Origin: Levilinea saccharolytica
Lineage (GTDB): Bacteria; Chloroflexota; Anaerolineae; Anaerolineales; Anaerolineaceae
Direction of reading: 5' to 3'
Assembly: GCF_001306035.1 (NCBI RefSeq)
Contig: NZ_LGCM01000060.1
Coordinates: forward strand, 62,001-126,000
Length of the DNA stretch: 64,000 nt
Shown here piece by piece: positions 1 to 7,973 of the stretch. The notes beneath the pieces are model-generated. The model saw nothing but the letters and a program-made list of their open reading frames with translations. It searched no databases and had not been told where the DNA came from. Position 1 is the first letter of the stretch, and each line of letters begins with the position of its first letter. The position numbers were made by a program, and so were the translations under genes.

Positions 1-732
1 TCCGGCGGCAGCCTGGACTTCACCGTGTCTCTCGGCGGGCAGCCCATCAGCCCCATCTTTGGTTCCGCCTCGCTGCAATACCAATCCTCGCGCGGCAACC
101 CGCCCCAAATTCAGGATCTGTGGCGCAGTATCGGCCTCTACAACCTCGACCGTCCCGACCTGCTGACGATCGCCACCAGCTGGCAGAACCGCGATGAAAA
201 TTCCATCGTGGCGGTGGACCGCGTGCTGATTGTGCCCTACCCGGCCACGGCCCAGGCCATGTTGGAACGCCTGCCGCGCCGCGCCCAGCAAACCGTCCTG
301 ATTGACGACCTGGCTGCCCGGATTGAATCCAATCAGGTCATCTATTCGGAATCGGACGCCCTGTCGTGGAAAGATCAATATCAGTACGTCATCAACCCCG
401 AAACCGAAATCACCGCCACCTGGGAAACCTATGAACCGGTCGCCGCGGCCAAATATGAGGTCTTCGTCTGGCTGCCCGCCTCACACGCCACCGGTCAGGT
501 CTCGTACCGCGTCCAAATTAACAATGAGGATGTCACCCCCGACGGGCTGGAAAGCGCCAACATCGCCGTCAACCAATCTGAGTTCCGCGGCGGTCAATGG
601 GTCTCTTTGGGCCAGTTCACCACCCCGCGCATCTACGAAAAACCCGTGCCCATCAACATCCAAATCGCCATCCCCGCCAACGCCACCGGTGATATCGCCC
701 TGGATGCGGTGGCCATCGTCCGCGCCGAGTAA
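1..732 (+). CDS. C-terminal part of a golvesin-domain protein (5' end outside window)
   Basis: The reading frame is open from the first base and ends with TAA at 730-732, so only the last 243 codons are present and the true start lies upstream. The final ~100 residues show the golvesin C-terminal / xanthan-lyase carbohydrate-binding pattern: a YEVFVWLPASH strand, then VSYRVQ, and a GGQWVSLGQF strand followed by a beta strand near the end. Such domains are usually the beta-sandwich C-terminus of large secreted or surface proteins. The preceding part is not recognised. The GTPase gene begins 24 bases downstream on the same strand. Function of the whole protein cannot be told from this fragment. 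Confidence 0.7.
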   Translation, partial: SGGSLDFTVSLGGQPISPIFGSASLQYQSSRGNPPQIQDLWRSIGLYNLDRPDLLTIATSWQNRDENSIVAVDRVLIVPYPATAQAMLERLPRRAQQTVLIDDLAARIESNQVIYSESDALSWKDQYQYVINPETEITATWETYEPVAAAKYEVFVWLPASHATGQVSYRVQINNEDVTPDGLESANIAVNQSEFRGGQWVSLGQFTTPRIYEKPVPINIQIAIPANATGDIALDAVAIVRAE

Positions 733-755
733 CTTGCCCCCCGGCAGAGGTGCCT

Positions 756-2042
756 ATGAGCAGCGAAAACCCCATCATCCGCCAGCTTCCGCCCAAATCG
801 CGCGAGGTATTTAACGCCGTCTGGGACTCATTAGCCCCTGCCGATCAACGCAGCCTGAAAACCCTCATCACCGGCTTCCCCTCCGATTCCGCCATGCTGC
901 GCGTGCTGGTCAAGCTCTCGGCGGATCAAATCAAGATGACGTTTGGTTCCAAACACCGCGTGGCCATCGTAGGCCCGGCCAACGTGGGCAAATCTACGCT
1001 CTACAACCTGCTCATCCAAAACAAGCACGACCGCGCCGAGGTCAGCCCGCTGCCCGGCACCACCCGCACCAACCAGAGCGCAGACGCCGGCCTGTTCAAC
1101 ATCGTGGATACCCCCGGCGCGGATGCGGTTGGCTATGTGGGCGCATTGGAACAAGAGCAGGCCCTGCAGGCCGCCCGTGAGGCTGATTTTCTGGTCATCG
1201 TCTTCGACGCGATCCAGGGCATCAAGCAGACTGAGCTGGAGCTGTACCAGACTCTGCTCAGCTACGGCAAACCCTACATTGTCGTCCTCAACAAAATTGA
1301 TCTGGTGCGCAAAGAATCGCAGCGCGTCCTGCAGCTGGCCGCCCAGCATTTGGAGCTGACCCCCGAACAGATCATCCCCGTGGTGGCCCGTACCGGCGAG
1401 AATCTGGACAAAGTGCTTCTGGCCATCGCCGCCACCGAGCCGGGGATCGTAGCCGCCCTGGGGGCTGCCCTGCCGCAGTACCGCTGGCGGCTGGCCTGGC
1501 GTTCCATCGTGTCCGCCGCCTCCATCGCCGCCGCCATCGCCCTCATCCCCCTGCCCATTCTGGATTTCGGCCCCCTGCTGGTCACCCAGTCCATGATGGT
1601 GCTGGGCATCGCCCGCATCTACAATTACAAGATCACCGCCGCTCGCGCGCGCGAACTGGCGGTCACCTTCGGTCTGGGCTTTTTGGGCCGCAGCCTGTTT
1701 GCCCAGTTGAGCAAATTGGGCGGGCTGCCCGGCTGGCTGCTGGCCGCCGCCATAGCCTCTTCCACCACGGTGGTCATGGGCTACGCCGCCGCCATCTGGT
1801 TTGAAAAAGGCGAGCGCCTCTCCAACGAGAGCCTCAAGAAACTCACCGCCGTCATGACCCAATCGCTGCTCAGCCGTCTGAAGAGCCTGGGCAAGAAGGG
1901 CCGCCCCGATCAGCAAACCCTCAAACAGCAGGTGGAACAGGCCCTCGAAGAAGCCGCCATCGGCACAGACCGCAGCATCCTGGATCAGCAAGCCCAGGCT
2001 TCCGCGAGCGCAGGCGAAGACGAAATCTTGCTGGACGGCTAG
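756..2042 (+). CDS. Era-like GTPase with C-terminal membrane segments
   Basis: A TRAFAC-class GTP-binding protein of 428 residues. Visible G motifs are G1 GPANVGKS (about 73-80), a Thr-rich switch I after PLPGTT (about 98-103), G3 DTPG (118-121) and G4 NKID (179-182). After the G domain come hydrophobic segments at about 250-275 and 320-345, then a charged, Gln/Glu-rich tail. This resembles membrane-linked GTPases with a DUF697/YcjF-like C-terminus. The ATG at 756 is preferred over the GTG at 750 because AGAGG at 746-750 is then correctly spaced. Cellular role is unknown. It converges with the polymerase-like gene, whose stop is 23 bases away. Confidence 0.8.
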   Translation: MSSENPIIRQLPPKSREVFNAVWDSLAPADQRSLKTLITGFPSDSAMLRVLVKLSADQIKMTFGSKHRVAIVGPANVGKSTLYNLLIQNKHDRAEVSPLPGTTRTNQSADAGLFNIVDTPGADAVGYVGALEQEQALQAAREADFLVIVFDAIQGIKQTELELYQTLLSYGKPYIVVLNKIDLVRKESQRVLQLAAQHLELTPEQIIPVVARTGENLDKVLLAIAATEPGIVAALGAALPQYRWRLAWRSIVSAASIAAAIALIPLPILDFGPLLVTQSMMVLGIARIYNYKITAARARELAVTFGLGFLGRSLFAQLSKLGGLPGWLLAAAIASSTTVVMGYAAAIWFEKGERLSNESLKKLTAVMTQSLLSRLKSLGKKGRPDQQTLKQQVEQALEEAAIGTDRSILDQQAQASASAGEDEILLDG

Positions 2043-2065
2043 CCCGCTTTCGCTGCGCACGACCC

Positions 2066-4261
2066 CTAAACCGGCAGCGGAAACAAAGGCACCCTGGCTG
2101 CGTTGTGCATAAGCGCATATAACTCCTCCGGTTCGATCCCAAACGGCTGAAACACATCGGCGGCCGCCCGCAGCGCCAGCTTGCGGTACATGCCCACGTC
2201 CAGGCAGCGCCGGTCAAAAGTCTGCGGCAAGTCCCAGGCCCACACCCGTTCCTCCCCGCGCACATATAAAAACCGCACCCGCTGCCCCGCCGCTGTGCGC
2301 TTGCCTGCCGCCTGCAGCTGCCCAGCGGCGCGCGCCGCGGGCGAAGGATGGGTGTATTTTTCCAGCGGGCGGCTCAATTTTTGGGCGCACAGCAGATCTT
2401 CCAGCGGCACCTTGCCCTCGCGCAGCCGTGCCAGTTCCCGCCGCAGCCGCCCCAAAGCCTCCGCCGCCGCCGGTTTCAGGTCTTCAGGGCTGACCGCCTG
2501 CGCCAGACATTCCAGCAGCCCCATCTGCACCGCTGTCACCCAGGGCGGGGTGTCGCGCCGCCGCGCATCCAGCCCGCGCACCTTCAGGCTGCCGTCCGTA
2601 AACACGCCAAAATAACGGTTGCCCACCGGCACACGCCGGTTGCCGCGCGAAGGCAGAAAGGCCACCCAGCGGTAGACCCCATCCAGAGCGATGGGCAGCC
2701 CCGTGCGCCGCGTCACCTCGGCCAGCAGCGGCTCAAAATCCTCCGCCGTGCGGCAGCCCGCCTGCTGCACCCACAACCCATCCACATACAGATGCAGCAC
2801 CGCAAAACCCAGGTCCTCCGCGGCTTCTTTGGCGCGCAGCAGCGCCTCGCGCCCCCCGGCCGTCACAGCCTCATGCGCCTCAATCCGTCCAAAACGCGCG
2901 TTTTTGTAGCCCAAATAGCCAAAACACACCACCAGCAGCCACTTTTGTGCTGCCGTGCGCGCCCGAATGCTCTTGCGGCGCGGGTCCCAGGCGGGCAGTT
3001 TGGCCGCCCAGGTTTTCAACGCCACGCGTTTGTGCAGCAGCGGCGCCAGCGTGCGCGGGATCAGGCCAGGGTTGGGCGCGGGCGGCTGTGAAAGCGGACG
3101 CGCCTGCGTCTCCGGCGAAATATTGCAGCGCACCATCACCGCCGGATACAGCGAAACAAAATCAATCGCACCTACCTCAAAATGCAGCCCTATGCGCGGC
3201 TGGTACACCAGTCCCCCAAAATCGGATTGGATCAGGCTCAACATACTGCGCGGCTGCTCCACCTGCTGTTTATGCCAGGGAACCAGCACCCCATCCCGCA
3301 GCGCGGTCTGCATCTGCATGCAGGAAATCCCCGTGCCCGGAGAAATGCGCGCCGCGGTCTGAATAGGCAAAGCCGTCACCCGCGCGTTCTCCAAAATTCC
3401 CTCCAGCCCGTAGTCGCGCCACAGCATGGCGTTCTGGCGGTCAATATGCACGCGCCCATAGAGATGCACCTGCTGGCCGCGGTACACGATCTGCCCATAG
3501 GAAAAATAGGTGTGTTCTTCCACGGTGCGCAGCGGGTAAGCTGGGTCGCGGCTCAGCGGTGCCTGTCCCCGCCGCAGCAGTTCCGGCAGCAGCCAGGTAT
3601 CGCCGTAATCGGTCAGCACAATGTCCGGGTCCAACTTCTGCAAAGCCGCGCGCAGCCAGGCCGCCGGTGCGCTGCCCGCCACCCAGGGGTAGCTCTGCTT
3701 CCAGGCGCGAAAGCGCAGCTCCAGGCGGGTCGGCGGGGTGCGCTGCGGGTCGCCTTCCGGCAAATTGATCTCCAAAATGCGCAAAGGCGGCAGCGCAGGG
3801 TCCAGCGCCCAGGGGGAATCCAGCACCTCAAACGCGCGCACGTTGCCCTGTTCGTCCGCCTCGGCCCGGCAGCGCGCCAGCGGAAACGAGCCAAAGGCCG
3901 CCGCGTGCCGCACGGTCAACGGCACGTCCGCATCGTAATAGGTCAGGTCGGGAAATTCGCGCTCCACTTCCGCAAACAAAGGCTGTAACCCGGCTGGGTC
4001 AGCCGTCTCCACCGCCAAAACCGGCAGGCGCTCCGCCACAAACAGATCGCGGCGCTCTTCGCGCGCCAGCCCAGGCGCAGGCTCCCGCCCCCGCAGCCAG
4101 CGCCACAGCGCTCGCAGCCGCGGCCCTGGCCCCGCCGCAAAAAACCGCACCGGAAAGCGCTGACACAGCCGCACCCGCCGGTCGTCATCGGTCACCAGCC
4201 ACAGCGCCACCCCCCGCGGGCCGTCCGCGTACAGGTCCAACAGCCAGCCCTCATACGTCAT
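2066..4261 (-). CDS. Family-B DNA polymerase-like protein with altered motif C
   Basis: A 731-residue protein with the order of a family-B DNA polymerase. Motif A is intact (DFVSLYP, 367-373, followed by NISPET). Motif B is recognisable (K440 through FGYLGY at 447-452, then TAGGRE). Motif C reads YVDGLWV at 492-498 where active polymerases have YxDTDS, so the second catalytic aspartate is missing. The exonuclease region also looks degraded: the usual DIE motif aligns with LEI near 163-165, and TDYGDTWLLPEL near 217-228 lacks the expected F-D. This resembles active-site-altered family-B paralogs of the PolB2 type. The ATG at 4261 overlaps the end of the upstream small gene by 11 bases, which implies translational coupling. 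The frame extends further upstream, but that part is the neighbour read out of frame. Whether it still polymerises DNA is open. Confidence 0.85.
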   Translation of the reverse strand: MTYEGWLLDLYADGPRGVALWLVTDDDRRVRLCQRFPVRFFAAGPGPRLRALWRWLRGREPAPGLAREERRDLFVAERLPVLAVETADPAGLQPLFAEVEREFPDLTYYDADVPLTVRHAAAFGSFPLARCRAEADEQGNVRAFEVLDSPWALDPALPPLRILEINLPEGDPQRTPPTRLELRFRAWKQSYPWVAGSAPAAWLRAALQKLDPDIVLTDYGDTWLLPELLRRGQAPLSRDPAYPLRTVEEHTYFSYGQIVYRGQQVHLYGRVHIDRQNAMLWRDYGLEGILENARVTALPIQTAARISPGTGISCMQMQTALRDGVLVPWHKQQVEQPRSMLSLIQSDFGGLVYQPRIGLHFEVGAIDFVSLYPAVMVRCNISPETQARPLSQPPAPNPGLIPRTLAPLLHKRVALKTWAAKLPAWDPRRKSIRARTAAQKWLLVVCFGYLGYKNARFGRIEAHEAVTAGGREALLRAKEAAEDLGFAVLHLYVDGLWVQQAGCRTAEDFEPLLAEVTRRTGLPIALDGVYRWVAFLPSRGNRRVPVGNRYFGVFTDGSLKVRGLDARRRDTPPWVTAVQMGLLECLAQAVSPEDLKPAAAEALGRLRRELARLREGKVPLEDLLCAQKLSRPLEKYTHPSPAARAAGQLQAAGKRTAAGQRVRFLYVRGEERVWAWDLPQTFDRRCLDVGMYRKLALRAAADVFQPFGIEPEELYALMHNAARVPLFPLPV

Positions 4262-4523
4262 CCAGCAGCCGGCTTTGAAGTGCCTCCACCTGCACCCGCA
4301 GGCGGGCAACTTCCTTGTGTTCTTCCAGCAGCATGGCCAGCAAAAACGTCTCCATCGGCAGCAAATTGGCGGCGTAGGCCGCCGCTGCCAGGTGCTGCCG
4401 CGCCGCGGTGAAAAGCTCGTCCAGCGCCGTCTGATCTGAACGGCGCAGCGCCCGCCGAAAACGGCCAAAGGCGGCCTGTTCCTCGTTTAACGATTGGGTA
4501 ATGGACGGTAAAGTGCGTCCCAT
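4251..4523 (-). CDS. Small helical protein of the polymerase/RecA-like cassette
   Basis: A 90-residue protein, predicted almost entirely alpha-helical, with heptad-like spacing in the last third (EEHKEVARLRVQVEALQSRL). I do not recognise a family. It lies between the RecA-like gene (9 bases upstream) and the polymerase-like gene, overlapping the latter by 11 bases, so the three are almost certainly one transcript. The chosen ATG at 4523 is the first in frame. The position suggests a structural or adaptor partner of its two neighbours; this is inference from context only. Confidence 0.7.
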   Translation of the reverse strand: MGRTLPSITQSLNEEQAAFGRFRRALRRSDQTALDELFTAARQHLAAAAYAANLLPMETFLLAMLLEEHKEVARLRVQVEALQSRLLDDV

Positions 4524-4532
4524 GCTTCACCT

Positions 4533-5087
4533 CTATGTCCACAACGAACCCTGCTGATAGACGCCCGCCGCAGACGGGGCCTCTTCCACCCAACATTGAT
4601 CTGCTTCCGCGCAGACCCGCTGCACAAAAGCCGCGCGCTCTGGGAAGTCAGTTGGGGGCGGGCGCACACTCACCATCACCGGCGCCCCCGCCAAAAGCCC
4701 GCGCACATGCCCCAAAGCCGCCGCCAACAGCCGCTGCCCTTCGTCGTAGCGCACGCTCTCATCGTAAAAGGACGCCAGCAGGTCAAAAATCACCACCGGC
4801 TCCCGCACCGGACGCGAGCAGGTCTGTTCCAACAAGGCCAGCACCTGGTAACAGGTGAAGGCCCGCGCGGTTTGAATGTTCGCCAAAGCCCGCACAGGGT
4901 CCATCGTCAGCCGCCGCAGTTCGCGCACCACCGGCAGCGGGTTGGCGCGGTTGCCGCAGTCCAAAACCCACACCCCGCCGCGCAGCGCCAGCCGCGCCGC
5001 CAGGGTCAGCATACGCTGCAGCGCGCCCGACCCGCCCACGATCACATACAGTTGATTGGAAGTTGGTAGGCGAATGGCATCCATGCC
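4533..5087 (-). CDS. RecA/RadA-superfamily protein lacking the Walker A lysine
   Basis: A 184-residue protein with the fold signature of RecA/RadA/KaiC ATPases. The segment LANIQTARAFTCYQVLALLE (about 88-107) is typical of the Rad51/RadA core, and VVIFDLLASF (about 120-129) is a Walker B strand. The P-loop position reads VIVGGSGALQRM (14-25), which lacks the GK[ST] core, so ordinary ATP hydrolysis is doubtful. It is far shorter than RecA or RadA and has no DNA-binding C-terminus. An upstream in-frame ATG at 5177 would add 30 low-complexity residues; the ATG at 5087 starts at the conserved part and is preferred, although no strong ribosome binding site is visible. It is the first gene of a three-gene unit ending in the polymerase-like gene. 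Confidence 0.7.
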   Translation of the reverse strand, partial: GMDAIRLPTSNQLYVIVGGSGALQRMLTLAARLALRGGVWVLDCGNRANPLPVVRELRRLTMDPVRALANIQTARAFTCYQVLALLEQTCSRPVREPVVIFDLLASFYDESVRYDEGQRLLAAALGHVRGLLAGAPVMVSVRPPPTDFPERAAFVQRVCAEADQCWVEEAPSAAGVYQQGSLWT

Positions 5088-5211
5088 GTCATCATCGCAA
5101 AATTCCCCCAGGCTGTAAATCCCCCCGCCGGAGGATTGGCGGAGGGTTGCTGGGGAGCCTCCACCGGGAGGATGCACCCATGGGGGGCATAGGGGGTTCC
5201 TACCCCCACCC

Positions 5212-5613
5212 CTACAGGTATTCGTTTAGATCCCAGGGGGCCAAATGCTGGCGCAGGGCCGCGCGGCTGTTCACCCCAAATTTGCGCAGCACAATCTCAA
5301 TGTGCGATTTAACCGTCGTGGGCGCAATATGCAGCTGGGCCGCGATCTGCCGCGTGGAATCCCCCCGGCACACATACGCGGTGATCTGCTGCTGGCGCGG
5401 CGAAAGCTGGCCCCAACAGATCAGCACCCAGGATTGGCGTTCCTGGGCCTGGGCCGCCTGTTCCAACAGCTCCGCGGCCACCTCCTGTGGGGTGCGCTGC
5501 TGGCGCTCTGCCATGCGCTCCAGCAGTTCGTAAGAGTCCACATCCAGCGCAAACGTCCGCCTGCGCCGCAGCCAGTTCCGCACACCCCGCCACACAATGT
5601 CAAAAGCGTTCAC
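5212..5613 (-). CDS. LuxR-type transcriptional regulator, probably leaderless
   Basis: The C-terminal third is a LuxR/FixJ-type helix-turn-helix: LSPRQQQITAYVCRG, then STRQIAAQL and PTTVKSHIEIVLRKFGV. The N-terminal part is short, basic and helical, with no receiver domain. The frame runs up to 5667, but a near-perfect minus-strand promoter lies at 5648-5620, inside that extension, and would place transcription start at about 5613. That base is the G of an in-frame GTG, so a leaderless GTG start (133 residues) is proposed. Later GTG codons at 5595 and 5583 are alternatives. It lies 124 bases upstream of the RecA-like gene on the same strand and may control the cassette. Confidence 0.7.
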   Translation of the reverse strand: MNAFDIVWRGVRNWLRRRRTFALDVDSYELLERMAERQQRTPQEVAAELLEQAAQAQERQSWVLICWGQLSPRQQQITAYVCRGDSTRQIAAQLHIAPTTVKSHIEIVLRKFGVNSRAALRQHLAPWDLNEYL

Positions 5614-5619
5614 AGTTTC

Positions 5620-5648
5620 ATTGTATAGAACAAATAAACTATTGTCAA
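5620..5648 (-). promoter_or_regulatory. Sigma-70-type promoter for the LuxR-type gene
   Basis: On the minus strand TTGACA (5648-5643) is followed after exactly 17 bases by TACAAT (5625-5620). The predicted start point coincides with the GTG at 5613, which is the reason for calling the gene leaderless. Confidence 0.75.
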
Positions 5649-5668
5649 TGCGCCCCCACTCAATCAAA

Positions 5669-5693
5669 AGCGGCCGTTCTTCGAACGGCCGCT
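5669..5693 (-). terminator. Rho-independent terminator of the mannosyltransferase operon
   Basis: An 11-bp perfect inverted repeat (5669-5679 with 5683-5693) is followed on the minus strand by TTTT. It lies 35 bases after the stop of the glycosyltransferase gene and just before the LuxR promoter, so it insulates the two units. Confidence 0.85.
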
Positions 5694-5727
5694 GGTATCC
5701 ATACGATTTGATCCAAAGGGATAAAGC

Positions 5728-6465
5728 CTACCCCTGCAAGGGCACCTTGTGCAGATCGCGGTACAGCCCCGGCAGCTGCCAAACGCGCAGCGCAGCCTCA
5801 ATCTGAATGCGGAACGACATCTTGGATTGTCCCCAGCGCCGGTCGGCGAAGTAGATGGGGGTCTCTTTAAACCCGTAACCCAGGCGCGTGGCCACATAAG
5901 CCATTTCCACCTGGAAGATATACCCATTGGAACGCACGCGTTCCAGCGGCATACCCTGCAGGGTCTTGCGCCGCCACAGGCGGAAACCGCCGGTCACATC
6001 CCGCACCTTCATGCCCAAAATGGTGCGCGCATAGAAATTGCCAAAGCCAGAAAGAGCCTTGCGCCACATCGGCCAGCGCTCATCCAGGCTGCCGCCGGGC
6101 ACATAGCGCGAGCCGATCACCAGATCGGTAGTTTCCAGCGTTTTCACCAGCTCGACCACTTTTTCCACGGGGTGCGAAAAATCCGCATCCATCTGGCCCA
6201 CGGCCTCGGCCCCATCGGCGATGGCGCGCTGGAACCCCTGAATATAGGCTGTTCCCAGGCCCAATTTCCCCTGACGGTGCATCACCGACATGCGCCCGGG
6301 GTGTTCCCTGGCCAAATCTTCGGCCAGCTGTCCGGTGCCGTCTGGGCTGTTGTCGTCCACAATCAAAAGGTTTAAGTCATCCAGCGGCAGCGCAAATAAA
6401 GCCGCCGTAAGCTTCGGTAAATTCTCAGCTTCGTTGTAGGTGGGTATAACAATGGTTGTTTTCAA
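5728..6465 (-). CDS. Polyprenol monophosphomannose synthase-like glycosyltransferase (GT2)
   Basis: A 245-residue family-2 glycosyltransferase of the dolichol/polyprenol-phosphate mannose synthase type, which transfers a sugar from an NDP-sugar to a lipid phosphate at the cytoplasmic face of the membrane. The N-terminus has VIPTYNEAENL, then IVDDNSPDGT (35-44), the DxD-type motif QMDADFSHP (91-99), and the family signatures SRYVPGGS and VRDVTGGFR. There is no C-terminal transmembrane domain, so it resembles the catalytic Ppm1/Dpm1 unit alone. It starts 4 bases after the response regulator gene and ends the Roadblock/V4R operon at the terminator at 5669-5693. The exact donor sugar is not certain. 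Confidence 0.88.
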   Translation of the reverse strand: MKTTIVIPTYNEAENLPKLTAALFALPLDDLNLLIVDDNSPDGTGQLAEDLAREHPGRMSVMHRQGKLGLGTAYIQGFQRAIADGAEAVGQMDADFSHPVEKVVELVKTLETTDLVIGSRYVPGGSLDERWPMWRKALSGFGNFYARTILGMKVRDVTGGFRLWRRKTLQGMPLERVRSNGYIFQVEMAYVATRLGYGFKETPIYFADRRWGQSKMSFRIQIEAALRVWQLPGLYRDLHKVPLQG

Positions 6466-6469
6466 AGGC

Positions 6470-7324
6470 TTACCTGCCGGTATGTTTTTCCAGCTCCGTT
6501 TTCAACTCTTCCAGGCTTGTCAACGCGCCAGATTCTTTCGAAATTGCCGCCACCTCCACCGTCAGACGCCGGCCTTCCAGCCGGTCGACTTCGCGGTCTT
6601 GATGACGGTAAAAATAATCAAAGGACTGCACCAAACGTCGTTTGAGGCGCTCCTGCATTTCCGCGGTGGCGCCCTGGCGGGTGATCAGCACAAAATCGGT
6701 GGCCGTCCAATGGCCCACAAAGCCGTCACCGCCAGCCTGCTGAAGCGAATCTTGAATCATCAAAGCCACCGCCCGCAGCAGATCATCCGAGGCCACAAAG
6801 CCGTACAGCTCGCGAAAAGCGTCCAGGTGTCCCAGGGAAATCAGCAGCAGCTTCCAATCTTTCTCCGCCAGGAACTTACCCAAATGCTCATCCACCAGCC
6901 CGCCCTCTGGCAGCCCCGTCACCGGGTTGGTCAAAGACCCGCGCCGCGCCCGCTGCAAGGTGTTGCGCACGCGCAGCCGCAGTTCCTGAATGTCAAACGG
7001 CTTGGTGATGTAATCTTCCGCGTGCAGCTCCAGACCCTTCAGGCGGTCCAGGCGCTCGCGTTTTTCGGTTAAAAAGATGATGGGAATATCCCGCGTGCGC
7101 CGGTTGGTGCGCAGCCGCCGGGCCACTTCAAAGCCGTCAATGTCCGGCAGACGGATGTCCAAAATCACCAGGTCTGGTGCTTGCTTCTGGCACATCTCCA
7201 CCCCATCTTCCCCCCAATGCGCCACAGAAACCTCGTACCCCTGAACGCGGAAATACGCATTGAGCATGTCCGCGATGTCCAGGTCATCTTCAACAATTAA
7301 CAGGGAAGCCCGGGGTTCGTCCAC
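6470..7324 (-). CDS. Response regulator with degenerate GGDEF domain
   Basis: 284 residues. The N-terminal receiver domain is complete: acidic pocket E12-D13-D14, phospho-acceptor D56 in VILDIRLPDIDG, T86 and K108 (ITKPF). The C-terminal domain has the fold markers of a diguanylate cyclase, with NPVTGLPEGG at the usual DPLTGLPNR position. Where GGDEF is expected there is TATDF (about 204-208), so cyclic-di-GMP synthesis is unlikely and the domain is probably a binding or interaction module. It lies 4 bases after the V4R gene and 4 bases before the glycosyltransferase, within a tight operon. Confidence 0.88.
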   Translation of the reverse strand: MDEPRASLLIVEDDLDIADMLNAYFRVQGYEVSVAHWGEDGVEMCQKQAPDLVILDIRLPDIDGFEVARRLRTNRRTRDIPIIFLTEKRERLDRLKGLELHAEDYITKPFDIQELRLRVRNTLQRARRGSLTNPVTGLPEGGLVDEHLGKFLAEKDWKLLLISLGHLDAFRELYGFVASDDLLRAVALMIQDSLQQAGGDGFVGHWTATDFVLITRQGATAEMQERLKRRLVQSFDYFYRHQDREVDRLEGRRLTVEVAAISKESGALTSLEELKTELEKHTGR

Positions 7325-7328
7325 GTTC

Positions 7329-7961
7329 TCAGCCTATCGGTTCTTTGGGAATAATAAAATCGCAGGTCGCGTCGCCCACCGATTTAGCCGTGGTCTGCGT
7401 CACGCGGAATTCACTGCCGCCCGACACCCATTTCAGGCTCTCCTGCAGCAGGCCCGTGGCGATGAAGCAGGCGGGTTTATCCGTGGTGCGTCCCCAACAC
7501 ACCGGGCAGCGGTGAATGGTGTACAAGTAGTGATCTTCTTGTTCCGCCACCGTGCTCAACTGGTCGCTGGTCTGCGAGAAGATTTTGGCCATGGCCGCCA
7601 GGCCGATGCGAATCTTGGCCCCCAGCGGCAGCACCTTGAAAGCCATATCCCCTACCCCAGCCAGCGCGCCAAAATTGCGCAGCGCATCGTTGAAAGTCGC
7701 TCGCCCGGCACGCTGGGCCAAACCGCGCCCACCCCGCGGCCCGTACAGCTCTTCCAAAGCTGCCCAAATCGCCGAGAAGTCAGCAAAATCAAACTGCCGG
7801 TCCAAATTATCCGGCGGCAAATTATCAATGGTAGACGACAACCCCGCCAGGTTGAGAATCGCATTCAGCCCGTTCTTTCCCATCACGTCTTCCAGCGAAA
7901 GGATCGAAATCCGGGCAATTTTGTTTGGGTAATACAAACCGCTCTTCGGAATGGGCTCCAT
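7329..7961 (-). CDS. V4R-domain (4-vinyl reductase-like) sensor protein
   Basis: A 210-residue protein whose C-terminal half matches the V4R small-molecule-binding domain: HRCPVCWG, then PACFIATGLLQESLKWVSGG and VGDATCDFII, with the spaced cysteines usual for this family. The N-terminal half is helical and not assigned. V4R domains bind hydrocarbons or similar ligands and occur in signalling proteins. Here it sits between a Roadblock gene (12 bases upstream) and a response regulator gene (4 bases downstream), which suggests a sensing role in one small signalling module. Confidence 0.75.
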   Translation of the reverse strand: MEPIPKSGLYYPNKIARISILSLEDVMGKNGLNAILNLAGLSSTIDNLPPDNLDRQFDFADFSAIWAALEELYGPRGGRGLAQRAGRATFNDALRNFGALAGVGDMAFKVLPLGAKIRIGLAAMAKIFSQTSDQLSTVAEQEDHYLYTIHRCPVCWGRTTDKPACFIATGLLQESLKWVSGGSEFRVTQTTAKSVGDATCDFIIPKEPIG

Positions 7962-7973
7962 GGCGTCCCCGTG

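Noticed and set aside
831-2060. Antisense frame of 409 codons opposite the GTPase gene
   Set aside because: The GTPase motifs on the plus strand are complete; the antisense product is Gly/Gln-rich without domains.
5088-5211. G-rich stretch before the RecA-like gene as a repeat or quadruplex element
   Set aside because: The G runs are irregular and mixed between strands; a function could not be supported.
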